DNA of 64,000 nt from Capronia americana (taxonomy: Eukaryota > Ascomycota > Eurotiomycetes > Chaetothyriales > Herpotrichiellaceae). A model generated the notes under the pieces. That model ran no database searches and was not told the origin of the DNA. It saw only the letters and a program-made list of their open reading frames with translations. The stretch is from NCBI GenBank assembly GCA_016110215.1, contig JADWQD010000007.1, forward strand, positions 1,980,563 through 2,044,562, read 5' to 3'. Below are positions 1-10,746 of the stretch, piece after piece. The stretch's first letter is position 1. Every line of letters starts with the position of its first letter. The position numbers and the translations under genes were made by a program.

Positions 1-418
1 AGCGACCCAGCCGTACACGACAACCGAAACTGTTGTAACCACCAGTTATTCGCATAGCACGGTTTCCGGCAGCGCCTGGGGTCAAATAACCATCATCATG
101 CCTGTTGGTGACAATGGCACAACCACCATGTATGGCTCTGATTTGACCAGCGGAGGTGCCACACTTATTCTTCCCACTTCTCCTACCACCAGCACCTATA
201 CCACAACCCTGATAGTCAGTCCGAGCGGGGAAGTCTCGGCACTTCCCACGACGACCGGACCTTCAGGAGCCGCGGGCGCAGCATCCTCCACCACGACTGC
301 ACCGCAGTCCTCGTTTACAGGGGCGGCAAGCGCGCTGAAGTTCTCCCTTGGAAGATACCAACTCCGAACCACGGCTCTCGGGTTGACTATCTGCCTCCTA
401 GCCACGCTGCTACTATAA
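1..418 (+). CDS. 3' end of a Ser/Thr-rich, probably GPI-anchored cell-wall protein (5' truncated by window edge)
   Basis: The frame is open from base 2 to the stop at 416-418, giving about 138 residues, so the gene begins left of the window. The visible protein is rich in Thr, Ser, Pro and Gly (long TTT/STT stretches), as in O-mannosylated fungal wall proteins and adhesins. It ends in a hydrophobic tail of roughly 18 residues (TALGLTICLLATLLL) with nothing after it, preceded by a Ser/Gly/Ala-rich stretch that could hold a GPI omega site. This is the standard layout of a GPI-anchor signal, so I infer a surface protein tethered to membrane or wall. No catalytic domain is visible in this fragment, and the true function lies in the missing N-terminus. 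Confidence 0.7.
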   Translation, partial: ATQPYTTTETVVTTSYSHSTVSGSAWGQITIIMPVGDNGTTTMYGSDLTSGGATLILPTSPTTSTYTTTLIVSPSGEVSALPTTTGPSGAAGAASSTTTAPQSSFTGAASALKFSLGRYQLRTTALGLTICLLATLLL

Positions 419-1090
419 GTGCCTGCACCATGATGAACGAAGCAGTCCATCCATTTGCTTTCGATACCACGAAAATGCATGTCTTTGACGAGTACACGGT
501 ATAGAAGTCCCAAGGACAATATCACGGAAGTTATATAACCCAACCTAATCAATCACCTTGCCCCGACCTTGACTACCAATCCATTGTTACGGGCAAGGCT
601 GAGCTTCTTGCACGAAGCCCCAGAATGTATATGCGATTAATGAAACTACCTATATTGGGTGGATGGGTGGATCCATAGCTGGCCACTACACCAATTAGAT
701 ACTGAATAAACAATTGAAAACATGGTGCAGCATGTAAACAGCATGGATGAACTCATCCGCGAATTGATTTTAGCCGTGACCTCCCACCACTTCGGTTGTG
801 TGGACTGACTTGTCTCCGTATGGGAACCTACCTATATGCGAGTTAAAATGCGGGCAGAGTGTGTTTTAACCCTTTTGACACGTCCGCCTCATGAAGGCTT
901 GCAAGACCCACATGCCTGTAGCCGGGGTTCCTGTATCAGTGTGATCTGTCTACCTTAATGACACCGGATCCAAGAGCCGTACATACTGTTATGTCCTCGA
1001 AAAGTCCTGTGCAACAATACAGATTCATATGCCGCAACGTGCATTACACGGAAACAGCACTACGGATAATAAATATATTGATCGGCACTC

Positions 1091-1152
1091 AGTTCGGAAT
1101 TACTACACAATAGGATACTCGAACAGTTCAGAATTACACTACACAATACTCG
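1091..1152. repeat. Imperfect direct repeat, about 28-31 bp, two copies
   Basis: Copy one is 1091-1121 and copy two 1125-1152. Both read AGTTC(G/A)GAATTAC, then CTACACAATA, then ATACTCG or ACTCG, with a few indels. The copies are separated by three bases. A local duplication in intergenic DNA; no function is evident. Confidence 0.6.
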
Positions 1153-1240
1153 TACGGTACGGAGTACCTCGTACAAGATGGTTACATTATAAGGATTACT
1201 CCACGGTACAAGAGTACAAGAAGTAACTCATTACCTACAT

Positions 1241-1264
1241 ATGCATTACTGTATGCATTACTGT
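1241..1264. repeat. 12-bp perfect tandem duplication
   Basis: ATGCATTACTGT occurs twice in direct succession, just before the 3' end of the amidohydrolase gene. A related CATTAC occurs a few bases upstream. Probably replication slippage. Confidence 0.75.
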
Positions 1265-1345
1265 GTACATCAGTATGCTATGCAGAAGCACTTTTCAGGC
1301 GAAAGTCCCTATTTCCGTATGTTGTCTTGCTCCTGGCCGCTCGAC

Positions 1346-2943
1346 TCAAACAGCCTGCGGCTCGATTCCGATACCATTCTCCTTGGCATCGCGCTGCTGC
1401 TTCTCCTGCTCCTCCTTAGGCACGAGCGGCAGGTTCGTATATACCGTGCGCTTGTTCGCCAGGCCGTCGGCCGTGAGGCTCTGGCCGTCCGCACCCACGA
1501 CGGCGACGTTCTTGTGCACGTGGCCGTTGATGACGATGGCGTGTAACCTGGACGTGTCCTGGAAGACCTCGATGTCTTCCACGGGGTTGCCGTCGATCAG
1601 GATCACGTCGGCGTAGTATCCCGGCTGGACCTTGCCGAGGAGGTCTGGGTGGCCCATGATTTCGCCGCCCAGGGCCGTTGCGGCGATGAGGGATTCTTTC
1701 GGCGTGTAGCCGAACAGGTTGACGAAGTGGGCTAGATCCCTGGCAGTGTGTGCAGAGAATCTGGTGTTAGCTTGCTTCACGTGGGAACTCGGCCAGGAAA
1801 AAACCAAAAAATGGTCGTGCGATGGCGGCGCAGCGACACCAGTCTCTAGACTTACCTTGCATATGTCCCGTGGGGGGCCCATGCAAATCCGTAGTCACCG
1901 CCCGGCAGGACTCGCACGCCGCGTCGGTGTAACTCCTTCATGGCCTTACAGGCCTGTTCGACCTCCTCCACGAGGCCCTTCTTCTTCGCCATCTCGGGCG
2001 TCATGCCGTACGGGATGGCGTCGCCGGAGCACGTATTGTAAGGGAAGTTGATGGCCGGGGCCACGAAGACGCGATCTTTTACCGCCTCCAGCATGTCCAG
2101 GCCCTTTTCGTCGGCGAAACTGGCGTGGTAAACGACGTCGACGCCACTTTGGCAGCATAGTACAACACTCGCGGCGGAGCGAGCATGAGCGCACACCCGC
2201 TTTCCTCGGTTGTGGGCTTCTTCCACCGCCGCTTTGGTCTCTTTGAGGGTAAAGTATGTTTCCGTACTGCCCATGGTCGGATGCACATAGTCGCCTGTCA
2301 TGCTGAGTTTGATGTTGTCGACGCCCAGCTCGATGAACTCGCGCGCTGTCCGGCGCATGGCATCCTCTCCGTCTGCGTACTTGCTGATGCTGGGCACAAT
2401 GGCGCCACCGGTGGTCGTGATCTCCTGGCAACTCGAGAGCGTTCTCGGTCCCGGGATCATTCCGGACTTGATTGCTCCTTTGATCACAATGTCCAGGCGT
2501 GGTTGAGCCGATGCGGCGCCAAAACACATGGTGTATCCGCAGTCGATGTACGTCTTAGCGGACTGTGCCGTGAAAAGAACGTGCTCCTCGAGTTTCAGCC
2601 CGGTGAGTCCGTCCAGCGTCGGCGAGTTGTTCCAGCTCAAGTGTGTGTGCGCGTCACAGAGACCAGACATGAGGGTCTTCTTGCCCTTACCGTCGATGAC
2701 GAGTGTATCGTCGTCGGGTGCAAAATCGACCTTGCCAACCTGCTTGATGTGTTGACCTTCGATCAAGACATCTCCTGGGTAGATGTCCGCGCCGGTCGAG
2801 TCGAATATGTTGACATTCTTGAAGAGGATCTTGCCCTTGTCGCCATCCTTGTGGTTGTCGATTGTTATATCTGCGGGAGTCAATTTCCAAGGAGGAGGCA
2901 GCTCCTCGGGACTGAACGTCTTTGCCGTGCCGATAGAACCCAT
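1346..2943 (-). CDS. Metal-dependent amidohydrolase (imidazolonepropionase/prolidase-like subgroup)
   Basis: Two exons, 2943-1856 and 1760-1346, joined by a 95-nt intron with GTAAGT donor, CTAAC branch and CAG acceptor. The joint restores an Arg codon and gives 500 residues. The protein has the amidohydrolase TIM-barrel motif set: an N-terminal beta-sandwich segment, HxH in DAHTHLSW (about residue 98), a Lys in NIKLSMTGD, single His residues in VCAHARS and VVYHASF, and the last metal-ligand Asp in LPGGDYGF. The C-terminus (PGYYADVILIDGNP, then INGHVHKN) is the usual returning beta-sandwich strand. Relatives hydrolyse C-N bonds in cyclic amides, dipeptides or similar compounds; the substrate here cannot be read from sequence. 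No signal peptide, so probably cytosolic. It is divergent from the dehydrogenase at 3536 across about 590 bp. Confidence 0.88.
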
Positions 2944-3535
2944 CCTTGGGAGCTCGAAGGTGTGGGTAGAGGCGAACTTCGGTCGAGGCTGATACTTTTC
3001 AGCTCACTTCAGGCCGTCCGACCGCCATAGGAGCAGGAGGCCTCTCTACACCTTTAAAGCATCTGGATCGTCCAGCCATTCCGAAGCGCATTGATGGTGA
3101 TCGGCTTGTCTTGAAACGCCCACAGTACCGGCGACGAATGCGGGGACCCCACTGGATTGCTGCACAAGCGGCCACAAGCCACGACGGGGAGATGCCGGTG
3201 GTTGTTTCTGAAATCTTGCAAAAACACAAGCCCCCGCCCTCGCCCTTGCTTGCTCTCCTCGTCACATCTGCGAAGATCATGCGTAGTAGGCTGCACGGTG
3301 AGTTTCCGTTATCGGCTCTGTGCGAAGTCGCTCTTGCATCGAAGATGAAGCGCAACGATCGTCTAGGCTATATCAAGCCAGATCAAGCGGCACCCTTGCG
3401 AGATGAGACGGCTGCTGGCTTTCACACTTCCTGGCAGTTCAACTCGGCATTCTAGACTTTCTCGCTCAGGCCGAGAACACTGCACCCACAAACGCAACCG
3501 TGACGGACTGGTACTGCCGTTTTCGAACAGGCAGC
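2944..3535. promoter_or_regulatory. Divergent promoter region (amidohydrolase / dehydrogenase)
   Basis: About 590 bp separate the two start codons, so both promoters must lie here. One CGATAA-type GATA site is visible on the minus strand near 3306-3311. I see no clear TATA box or coding sequence. Confidence 0.45.
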
Positions 3536-4558
3536 ATGGCTGGTAACGACAATGTCACCTTCGGCTTTATCGGCCTCGGCAATATGGGCTCGATGATGGC
3601 ACACAACCTGGCCACCTATGCTCAGTCGAAAGGCCTCCCCAAGGTGCAGATATGGAACCGGACGCCAAGCAAGATCGAGTCTTTGGCCGCGAACAGCTAC
3701 TGTGAACCAGCTGGTAGCATCGCGGAGCTGGCGCAGAGTTGCGACATTATCCACACTTGTCTGGCCAACGATGAGGTGGCCTTCTCAATATGTCGCGAGG
3801 TATTCCAGGCTCGGAAAGAGGGTTTGATTCTTGCCGACCACTCGACCCTGTTTCCGACGACGTCGATGACTCTGAATGAAGAAGCCCGACGGGCAGGGGT
3901 GTCGTTCATGTCTTGTCCTGTGTTCGGACCGCCTGCCGCAGCAAAGAGTGCCGGCCTCTTGATCGTGCTTTCAGGCAACGAGCACGCTCGCGAGAAGGTC
4001 AAGTCGTACATTGTGCCGACGCTCGGCAAGGCCGTGATTGATTGTGGCGAGGATACCTCCAAGGGTGCTCTGCTCAAGATCTTGGGGAACAACTGCATCC
4101 TGGGCACGATCGAACTGCTGTCCGAGAGCTTCACACTGGCAGAGAAAACAGGCTTTGACACGAATATCTTCTACGACTTCATTCGTAAGGGTCCCCCCTT
4201 TTTAGCAAACGGCAGACACTGATCCGTCTTTCCAGAACAATGGTTCCCAGCAGCCGCGTGGGTCAATTATGGCAAGAAGATCCGGGACGGCACCTTCTCT
4301 GGCAAGACGGGCTTTACTCTCCCCGGCGGCATGAAGGACGCGGCGTATATTCGACGCCTGGGTGCAGAGACGGCGACCCCGACGCCCATAATCGACCAAG
4401 CTTGGAACCACCTGACAACTGCAAAGGCTATCGGAGGAGAGTCGCTGGACTGGAGCGCGTGTGCTGCTGGAATGCGTGTCACCGCAGGTCTCAAGCCTTT
4501 CAAGGGCGAGGATTTTACATTGAAGGCAGATCATGGAAACGGGGTCAACGGGGCGTGA
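3536..4558 (+). CDS. NAD(P)-dependent beta-hydroxyacid dehydrogenase-like protein (6PGDH/HIBADH family)
   Basis: Exons 3536-4184 and 4236-4558 are joined by a 51-nt intron (GTAAGG...TTCCAG), giving 323 residues. The N-terminus has the Rossmann signature GFIGLGNMG. A dinucleotide-binding domain follows to about residue 165. The C-terminal helical domain contains KILGNNCILG, whose Lys and Asn match the catalytic Lys and substrate-binding Asn of 3-hydroxyisobutyrate dehydrogenases. The ATG at 3536 is preferred because the Rossmann strand begins ten residues later; an in-frame ATG at 3500 would add 12 residues. Family members oxidise beta-hydroxy acids or reduce semialdehydes. The position between two hydrolases suggests a catabolic step, but the substrate is not identifiable. 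Confidence 0.87.
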
Positions 4559-4634
4559 CTGATGCAGCTGCATCTCGCCCTGTAGAACAAAAACAATAGA
4601 ATCGTCGGTCTTTGCAGACGTCTAACTGTGTCTA

Positions 4635-5500
4635 TCACGAGAATGTCGCTTTGATGATCTCCACCGCCTTCTCCTTGGCTTCGAGCATATGCCAATGCCC
4701 AACGCCATCGATGACCTCTTGGGTTGCGTTCGAGCCAAGCTTCTGGGTGGTCGTCTCGCCCGCTTGCACAGTCGACACCTTATCTTCCTTCCCGGAGACG
4801 ACAACAACCTTGCCCTTGATCTTGCCAAATTCCGGCACGCTACTGTTCGCTGCGGCTTCACAGGCCAGAGCATATCCCTCGGGGTCTTGCCTCGTCAGCA
4901 TCTCGCGCGCGAGGGTGACCTCCCCTCTCCTAGACTTGTAGGACTCGGCGGCGAAAGCATTCCCTACGACGGTGTCGGCAATCCCGGCCATGCCCTTCTC
5001 TCGGACAGCGGCAGCACGTCCCTTCAGCGCTTGCTGACCAGCTTCCGGAGGCGGACTGATCGGCCCAAACAAGACCAGTGCTTTGACCTTGTCGGGGACC
5101 TTGGCGGCAAAATGGAGGGCAACCAGCCCCCCCAGCGAGTGGCCGACGACGTTGACATTGCTAAGATTCAATTCGTTCAACACAGCTTGCACATGTCAGT
5201 CAGCTAGGATACTGTACTGTACCTGCATAAGTTGCAGGCGATAAGCATACCTTCAGCGTCGGCCACGTAAGACTCGATACTCGTGGTCTTTGGCGTGGAA
5301 CTCCTCCCATGGCCGCCCCAGTCGAAACGGACGATGTTGAAGTCCTGGAGATCGGGAACGATGGGCTGATAAGCATTCGTTGTGCCGCCTAAGCCGTGGA
5401 TGAACAGAATAGTGGGCCCCTCCGGGTTTCCTTCCGTCTCGTAGTATAACTTGCTGTCGTTGGACGAGATGTAGCCGGTAGCAGACAACTTGGACGCCAT
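4635..5500 (-). CDS. Alpha/beta hydrolase (3-oxoadipate enol-lactonase-like)
   Basis: Exons 5500-5251 and 5185-4635 (GTATGC donor, TGCAAG acceptor) give 266 residues. An in-frame ATG at 5575 would add 25 residues with no domain content. The fold markers are all present: the oxyanion-hole HGLGG, the nucleophile elbow GHSLGG with catalytic Ser, the Asp in SGKEDKVST and the His in GVGHWHML. Length and motif spacing match enol-lactone hydrolases and small esterases. It converges with the dehydrogenase across only 76 bp and may act in the same pathway, perhaps opening a lactone or ester. The substrate is unknown. Confidence 0.87.
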
Positions 5501-5893
5501 GATGCTAGGGTTTGGTCTTTCGGAATATGCTCGGGCTTCGATGTTCGTAAGTTTGAAGGAAGTGTTTGATCCCAACCATGGCTAGCTTTATATTACAACA
5601 GTCCTTCGAATGACGCTATCGGTATACACAATCCACGGAGTATTTGGATACTTGCTGTGGACGGACTAATGCCGCGTTTGACCGCATGAACTCGCCCACG
5701 GCCTTCCCAATGCAGATGATGAGCGGCATTCGCTACGCATCTCCGCGCTTCTCCGCTGGACTGTCGACATCAGGCATCGACAGATCAAAGATCAGACCGT
5801 AAACTTGGTACGCGAGTTGCTCATAGGCTTCCGCACATTGCGTAGTGGACGGTGTCGCACGGCCTTTGTATGGGCACACTGAGTTGACGGCCC

Positions 5894-6626
5894 TTAGTCG
5901 AAATTGTCAAACATGGCTCCAATGTACCTGCTGTACGCCTTGATCGCTTCACACCCCAGACGCTCCGCTCCTGCTCCCTTCAAACACACCTCTGGTGCTC
6001 GCAGTGGCTTTCGCTGCGACAGTTTGACCGAGATGGGCGAGCTGGACAGTTTCTGGATCTGCTCGACGAGAATTCTAGCTCCCTCCACCTGCAGGTGCTC
6101 CTGTGGTTCCTCGACAACCTCAAACACTGCGCTGAGCTGGAACGCCGAGACATCCGCGAAGCCTGAAAACTGTTGGACTTCGGGGTCTAAAGGTCGATTT
6201 CGGGCCTTGGGGCCTGCGCTCTCCCAGAGATGTCTTCCCACGTACTCGTCGCCCACAGAGCTCCAGCCAAGCAGTGTCACGCCGCAGAGCAAGTTCTCCC
6301 TTTGCAGCTCGTGGAAGACCCTGAAGGCACTCTGACACGCCGCCTTGGACCGGTTCTCGTCCATTTGGAATGATATTGCAATGTTTGCCAGATCGGGATC
6401 ACGTCCATGCTGCCAGATGTGTATGTTGCCAGCATTGTCTTGCTGAAACCCCAATCAGTAGGCCGTGATTGGCGTCGAGTTATTCTCCACTCACGATAAA
6501 ATCTAACCGCGCAGCTGAGGCATATAACCTGAGTGCCTTCCTCAACGCCACGTTAAGCCCCCTTTGATGCTCAGGATTGTCGTATGCACTCCGAAATCGT
6601 TCAAGCGTCGGCTCGAGGTCTGCCAT
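5894..6626 (-). CDS. Hypothetical protein resembling a degenerate, shortened M20-family amidohydrolase
   Basis: Exons 6626-6495 and 6442-5894 (GTGAGT...TTTCAG) give 226 residues. A longer 5' end is possible because the frame stays open to about 6870. The order of segments recalls M20 N-carbamoyl-amino-acid/allantoate hydrolases: QDNAGNIHI resembles their D-x-x-GNI strand, and a following PGRDPD-like turn, a strand ending SFQMDEN and a later FEVVEE segment fall in the same order. The usual metal ligands seem lost: the His-x-Asp position reads FQMDE and the EE pair reads GDE. The length is about half of an active enzyme. I infer a pseudo-enzyme or a diverged family. It lies head-to-head with a Zn2Cys6 regulator. 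Confidence 0.6.
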
Positions 6627-7066
6627 CTTCGCGGTCGAGGCTGTCACAGTCGCCCCGAGTTTGAGTTGGCTATATGTAGCTGTGCCATGAGTATGCCCGA
6701 CACCGGCCCAGAAGAAGGTGCGCCAAACACGTCCTTCACCACTGCCCTGTTGGACGCCGTCTCGAATCTGCACCCACCTCACCCCTGGCCCCAGTCCACC
6801 GGAGAGATGCCGGGAAGATCGACGCTGGCCTCCCCGCACTTCCCCCTCGGTTGTGGGCATTTCACACGTCACGAGGCTGAGCCCCTTCGCCTGCTACCGG
6901 CTGGCGAACCCGCCGAACGTAATGCGCTTACCCCCGGCTTTAAGCATCGGTGTCGGGGCCGGTCAACTTGGATTCCTGGGCGAACTTGAGACGTGGACTT
7001 ATGTTATCAAAGTCACAGCCGTCGTCATGGAGGAAATCGCAATCAGTCCGAAGACATAGCCACAGT
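6627..7066. promoter_or_regulatory. Divergent promoter region (M20-like protein / Zn2Cys6 regulator)
   Basis: About 440 bp between two divergent start codons. Part of it may be 5' coding sequence of the minus-strand gene, whose start is uncertain. Confidence 0.4.
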
Positions 7067-9594
7067 ATGACGGACCCCAGACCGGAAGCGGCAAGTCAGC
7101 GCTCCAAGAAGAAGCAGAGAAGCCACCAGGCTCGGAGATACGGATTCGCATGTTCGAACTGTCGACGAAAGAAAGCACGTTGCGATGGAGCAACTCCGAC
7201 ATGCAACAAGTGCACAGCATCACGTGAAACATGTGAATATGACAGGTCAGCTACCGACTGCACACGGGTTGATTGGTGCTGACGTGGCTTGGTGCAAGTA
7301 GAGGACCTTCGCTTGCATATGCCATCTCGCTAGAGAAACGCCTCAAAGCATTCGAGGATCGATTCGACAAGTTACGCCAAAGTAGCAGCCTTGAAGAACG
7401 TGAAGCTCTGATCTCGACGCCCTTCGAGAGGATCAAGCCAGAGCGCGCAAGGCGTGCTTCAGTGGATGCACGAGAGCTGGAGGACACGGTCGACGAGGCT
7501 CAGGATATTGACCCCGTAGAGTCCCCCCAACCCATACAGAGTGAACCGCCCGATGAAGCCTCGGTTGGCGTGGATGGTCGCATCTGCTTCTACGGCAAGA
7601 CAAGCCACTACCATGTGGATCTTCGGGAGGATGAGGCCGATGGAGGCATGCTTCCTGGCACCGTAGAAGTAGGTGGACGGCAGACGACGGACCAACACCA
7701 ACACCAACACATATCGACCGCGTCCACGATATACACCACACCAGACGTCAACGTCCTTATTGACCCACCTGGGCCACCGGAAGTCTTGTCTGAAATACCT
7801 AGTGAATTCCTGGACCATTTACTCGACGCGTACTGGTGTTGGGCGCATCATCTCCACTTGGTGCTTAACAAGCGATTGTTCTTGAGTACGTATCTCGAAA
7901 ATTGTGATGTCGCGGGGAAAGGCTGACATCGTACAGGAGACTTGTTCGTTTCCGGGCCATGGGTGACACCATTTCTCCTATGCGCGGTACTAGCGCAAGC
8001 AGCACGTTATTCCACAAGACTCGAAGCACCAAGTTTAGGGAATCATTTCGCAGCTAGGGCCTTGCAGCTGCTCCCCAACGATATCGACAGAGGAAGCTCG
8101 ATCCCCACAATACAAGGCCTGCTCATCCTCTCAGCGCGGGAATGTGGCTGTGGAAGGACCTCGCAAGGCTGGCTGTACTCCGGCATGGCTTTCCGCATGA
8201 TGCGAGATCTTGGAATACACATTGACTCCAAAAAGATGAGCTATCTGGCTCGTCAGTTTTCCGAGGAAGAGCTCGCACTGCGCCAGCAGGTGTTTTGGAG
8301 CTGCTTCACGTGGGACAAAACCATGAGCCTATGTCTCGGTAGGGCTCCAATCATCCATGACACGCGCGAAATTCCCTCAAAAGACACCCTGATCGATGGC
8401 CCGGAGACAGACGACGAGCCGTGGAGACCGGTGTTGGGGCAGGAGCAAGAATCGATGGCAGCCTTCACAGAGCAGAAGTCGCTGGGAAGTGCTCGATTTG
8501 GCGCATACTGCAGGTTGTGCATCATCATCGATGGAGTGCTGGACGGTCTTTATTGCCGGCCTCATCAGTCAAAGCAAGACCACCTGCTGGCTTTTCTCGA
8601 GAACACCATCCAGAAGCTTGAAGACTGGTCGACTGGTCTTCCTGACGGTCTCTTCATCTCGATTGAGGATAAAGTCGTTCTCTGCCCGCCGATCCATATC
8701 CTGCTTCTCAACCTGACATACCACGCAACGATGATACTCCTGTGCCGACCTTATCGAACACTATCCCCTAGAGCAAAGGATCTCTGCACCAAGGCCGCAC
8801 AGATGATCGACTCACTGTTCACTCTGCACGTCCGCCGTTTCGGATTTCGGTTCATCACGTATCTTCAAACGTACACCATGTTTGTTGCCTGCACAATCAA
8901 CGTTCTTGACCTGAAGGAGAACGAGTCGAGTAGCAGGAGCGGCGGCCATGGCTTGGTTTTAGCTCAAGAAGCAAGTGTGAGATTGAACTTTGGGCTAGAG
9001 GTGCTGCGACAAGCGGGTGCGACGCCTTCAGCAGCAAGGTGTGCTGCAGTCATTGTGCAGCTGCTCAGGCAGTGGTCGGACAAGAAAGTCGTGCGAGTCG
9101 CAACCCACAGCTCGCGAGACCGCCGTGGCCATGGTGTTGTTGCTTCTCCACGTCCGAGGCCGCAATCAAGCTCTTATGCAGCAAGTGCGGGCGTCGCATT
9201 TGAGGGTACAACAGGATCAGGACAGACCAGTGACAGTTCCCCTGTCCATGCGCCCCTGGCATCGGATTCGCTTCCAGCTGTGTCCCCAGAAGTTGGTGGC
9301 AGCAGCTTCCAGTTCCATGCACCTCTGACAACTGCACAACAGCCACATGTACAAGGGCAGAGCTTGAATACGGCTCCTTCGCCCGGCATATCAAACGGCA
9401 TGGCATATCAGTATCACGGCAGTGCCACTCTGCAGCAGCTGGGACCAAGTGGAAGCCCTTACACCGATAATGGCATGCCGAATTTCGTCAACACCGGCAT
9501 TGAAACTCCGATGCGCTGGTTGCCGGACAATATCGTCGACGACGGCAGCTGGATGTTGATGACAGACTTCGGCAATGGCTTCTTTGAGGTATGA
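7067..9594 (+). CDS. Zn2Cys6 transcription factor with fungal-specific (MHR) domain
   Basis: Three exons, 7067-7245, 7302-7885 and 7937-9594, give 806 residues. Both joints restore Arg codons. The N-terminal binuclear cluster reads CSNCRRKKARC, then CNKC and a final CEYD, with basic residues before it. A linker with a heptad-like stretch (LEKRLKAFEDRFDKLR) probably dimerises. The middle region contains the fungal transcription factor homology: the WCWAHHLHLVLNKRLF segment, then GWLYSGMAFRMMRDLGIHID. The C-terminal 150 residues are Ser/Gln/Pro-rich, likely an activation region. It is a nuclear DNA-binding regulator, probably of neighbouring metabolic genes; the target is inferred from position only. 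Confidence 0.92.
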
Positions 9595-10199
9595 GAGCTC
9601 TGACCATATCGCCAGACTCCGGAGAACAGGGCTTTTATTGTTTGGGACTTAAAGTGAAAAGCCCGAGGAGCGGGCAACGCTCTTCATGTATGGAATTCAT
9701 GGAGCGCTTGAGGCGAAGCAGCATCTAGAAGAGCTAGATTTTCTTCCCTGGTTCAGTCGAAGCCAAGTTCACGCGATGTGGAGCTCGCTGTACTCGCATA
9801 GCACGAAAAACTGTAGAAGGCTCACTGTCGTCCTCCCACGTACAGCGCAATGGGAGCGGGTTGATCGTCTGCGTGCGCCGGTGGATGAGGACAATAAGTT
9901 TGAATACACCACCGTACCGTCAAGCTCTAACCGAGTTCAATTGGGAAAAGATTATAGTCGTCCGACCCAATCGGAAAATTTACTAGTCTTGGGTGCATCA
10001 AACTTATTGCACTAAACTGTAGCTTGAAGCATAGAAGCCCAAAGTGCACTGCGTTAAATTACGGCGGACCACAACCCAACATCAACCTCATGCTCTCGAG
10101 ACTGCCATGACTTTGACCTATCACACCATTCAATCTCAATTGACATCTACCTGCTACCAACACCAAAGACTAGACCTCAGCCCGCGAGCCGCCGTCAAG
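9595..10199. other. Intergenic region
   Basis: Holds the 3' end of the regulator gene and the promoter and 5' UTR of the bL36m gene. No supported gene; the open frames at 9686-10015 and upstream of 10200 lack any recognisable feature. Confidence 0.5.
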
Positions 10200-10746
10200 A
10201 TGCTCACCTCGCTCGCCACGCGCCTCACCTTCTTCCGCTCCCTCGTTCCCCAAACCCGTTTTCCGCGCTTCCCACAACGAGTCCTCCTCACCTTCAACAC
10301 ATCCCAGCAAAGCAGCTTCAGCACCTTTCTTCGCGGCTCTGTATCGCCGTTCCGGACTCCGCGAGCGCAGCCACAAGTCAAGTCATCTCTGGACACACAG
10401 GTCCAAACAAGGGGGATGAAAACTCGCTCCTCGGTCAAGCGATTATGTGAAAGCTGCAAGGTATGAGACATTTCTCTCCCCCTCACAACACACATACGCA
10501 CACGTATTGCGCGGATTGGACGCGGATGTAGCTTCAGAACTGCGCCGCGCCGCGCCCGCTCTCACCCGCTCCCGTCCGGCACCTATGGCAGTCAGTCCAA
10601 GGACCAGGACCAGGACTGGGATCAAAGTCAGAGATCTCTTTTGCTGACTTGATGTTCGTGTGATAATACAGGCCGTGCGGCGCAAGAACCGCGTCTTCAT
10701 CATCTGCGATAAAAACCCGAAACATAAGCAACGGCAGGGGAAATAG
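10200..10746 (+). CDS. Mitochondrial large-subunit ribosomal protein bL36m
   Basis: Exons 10200-10460 and 10672-10746, split by a 211-nt intron (GTATGA...ATACAG), give 111 residues. The last 38 residues are the full bL36 protein: MKTRSSVKRLCESCK, then VRRKNRVFIICDKNPKHKQRQG. They carry the CxxC...C...H zinc ribbon. The preceding 73 residues are Arg/Ser/Phe-rich with almost no acids, as expected for a mitochondrial import presequence plus extension. The intron falls between the first two Cys and the rest of the ribbon, so it is easily missed in automated annotation. It is part of the mitoribosome large subunit near the peptidyl-transferase region. Confidence 0.93.

Larger units (their letters stand above)
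419..1345. other. AT-rich intergenic region between convergent genes
   Basis: Two genes end into this stretch, so it should hold 3' UTRs and terminators rather than promoters. No convincing coding sequence was found; the short open frames have no recognisable content. It carries two small repeat structures, annotated separately. Confidence 0.6.

Noticed and set aside
2185..3030. 281-codon plus-strand open frame
   Set aside because: Antisense to the amidohydrolase exon, which has full catalytic motifs; the frame is a shadow and has no domain.
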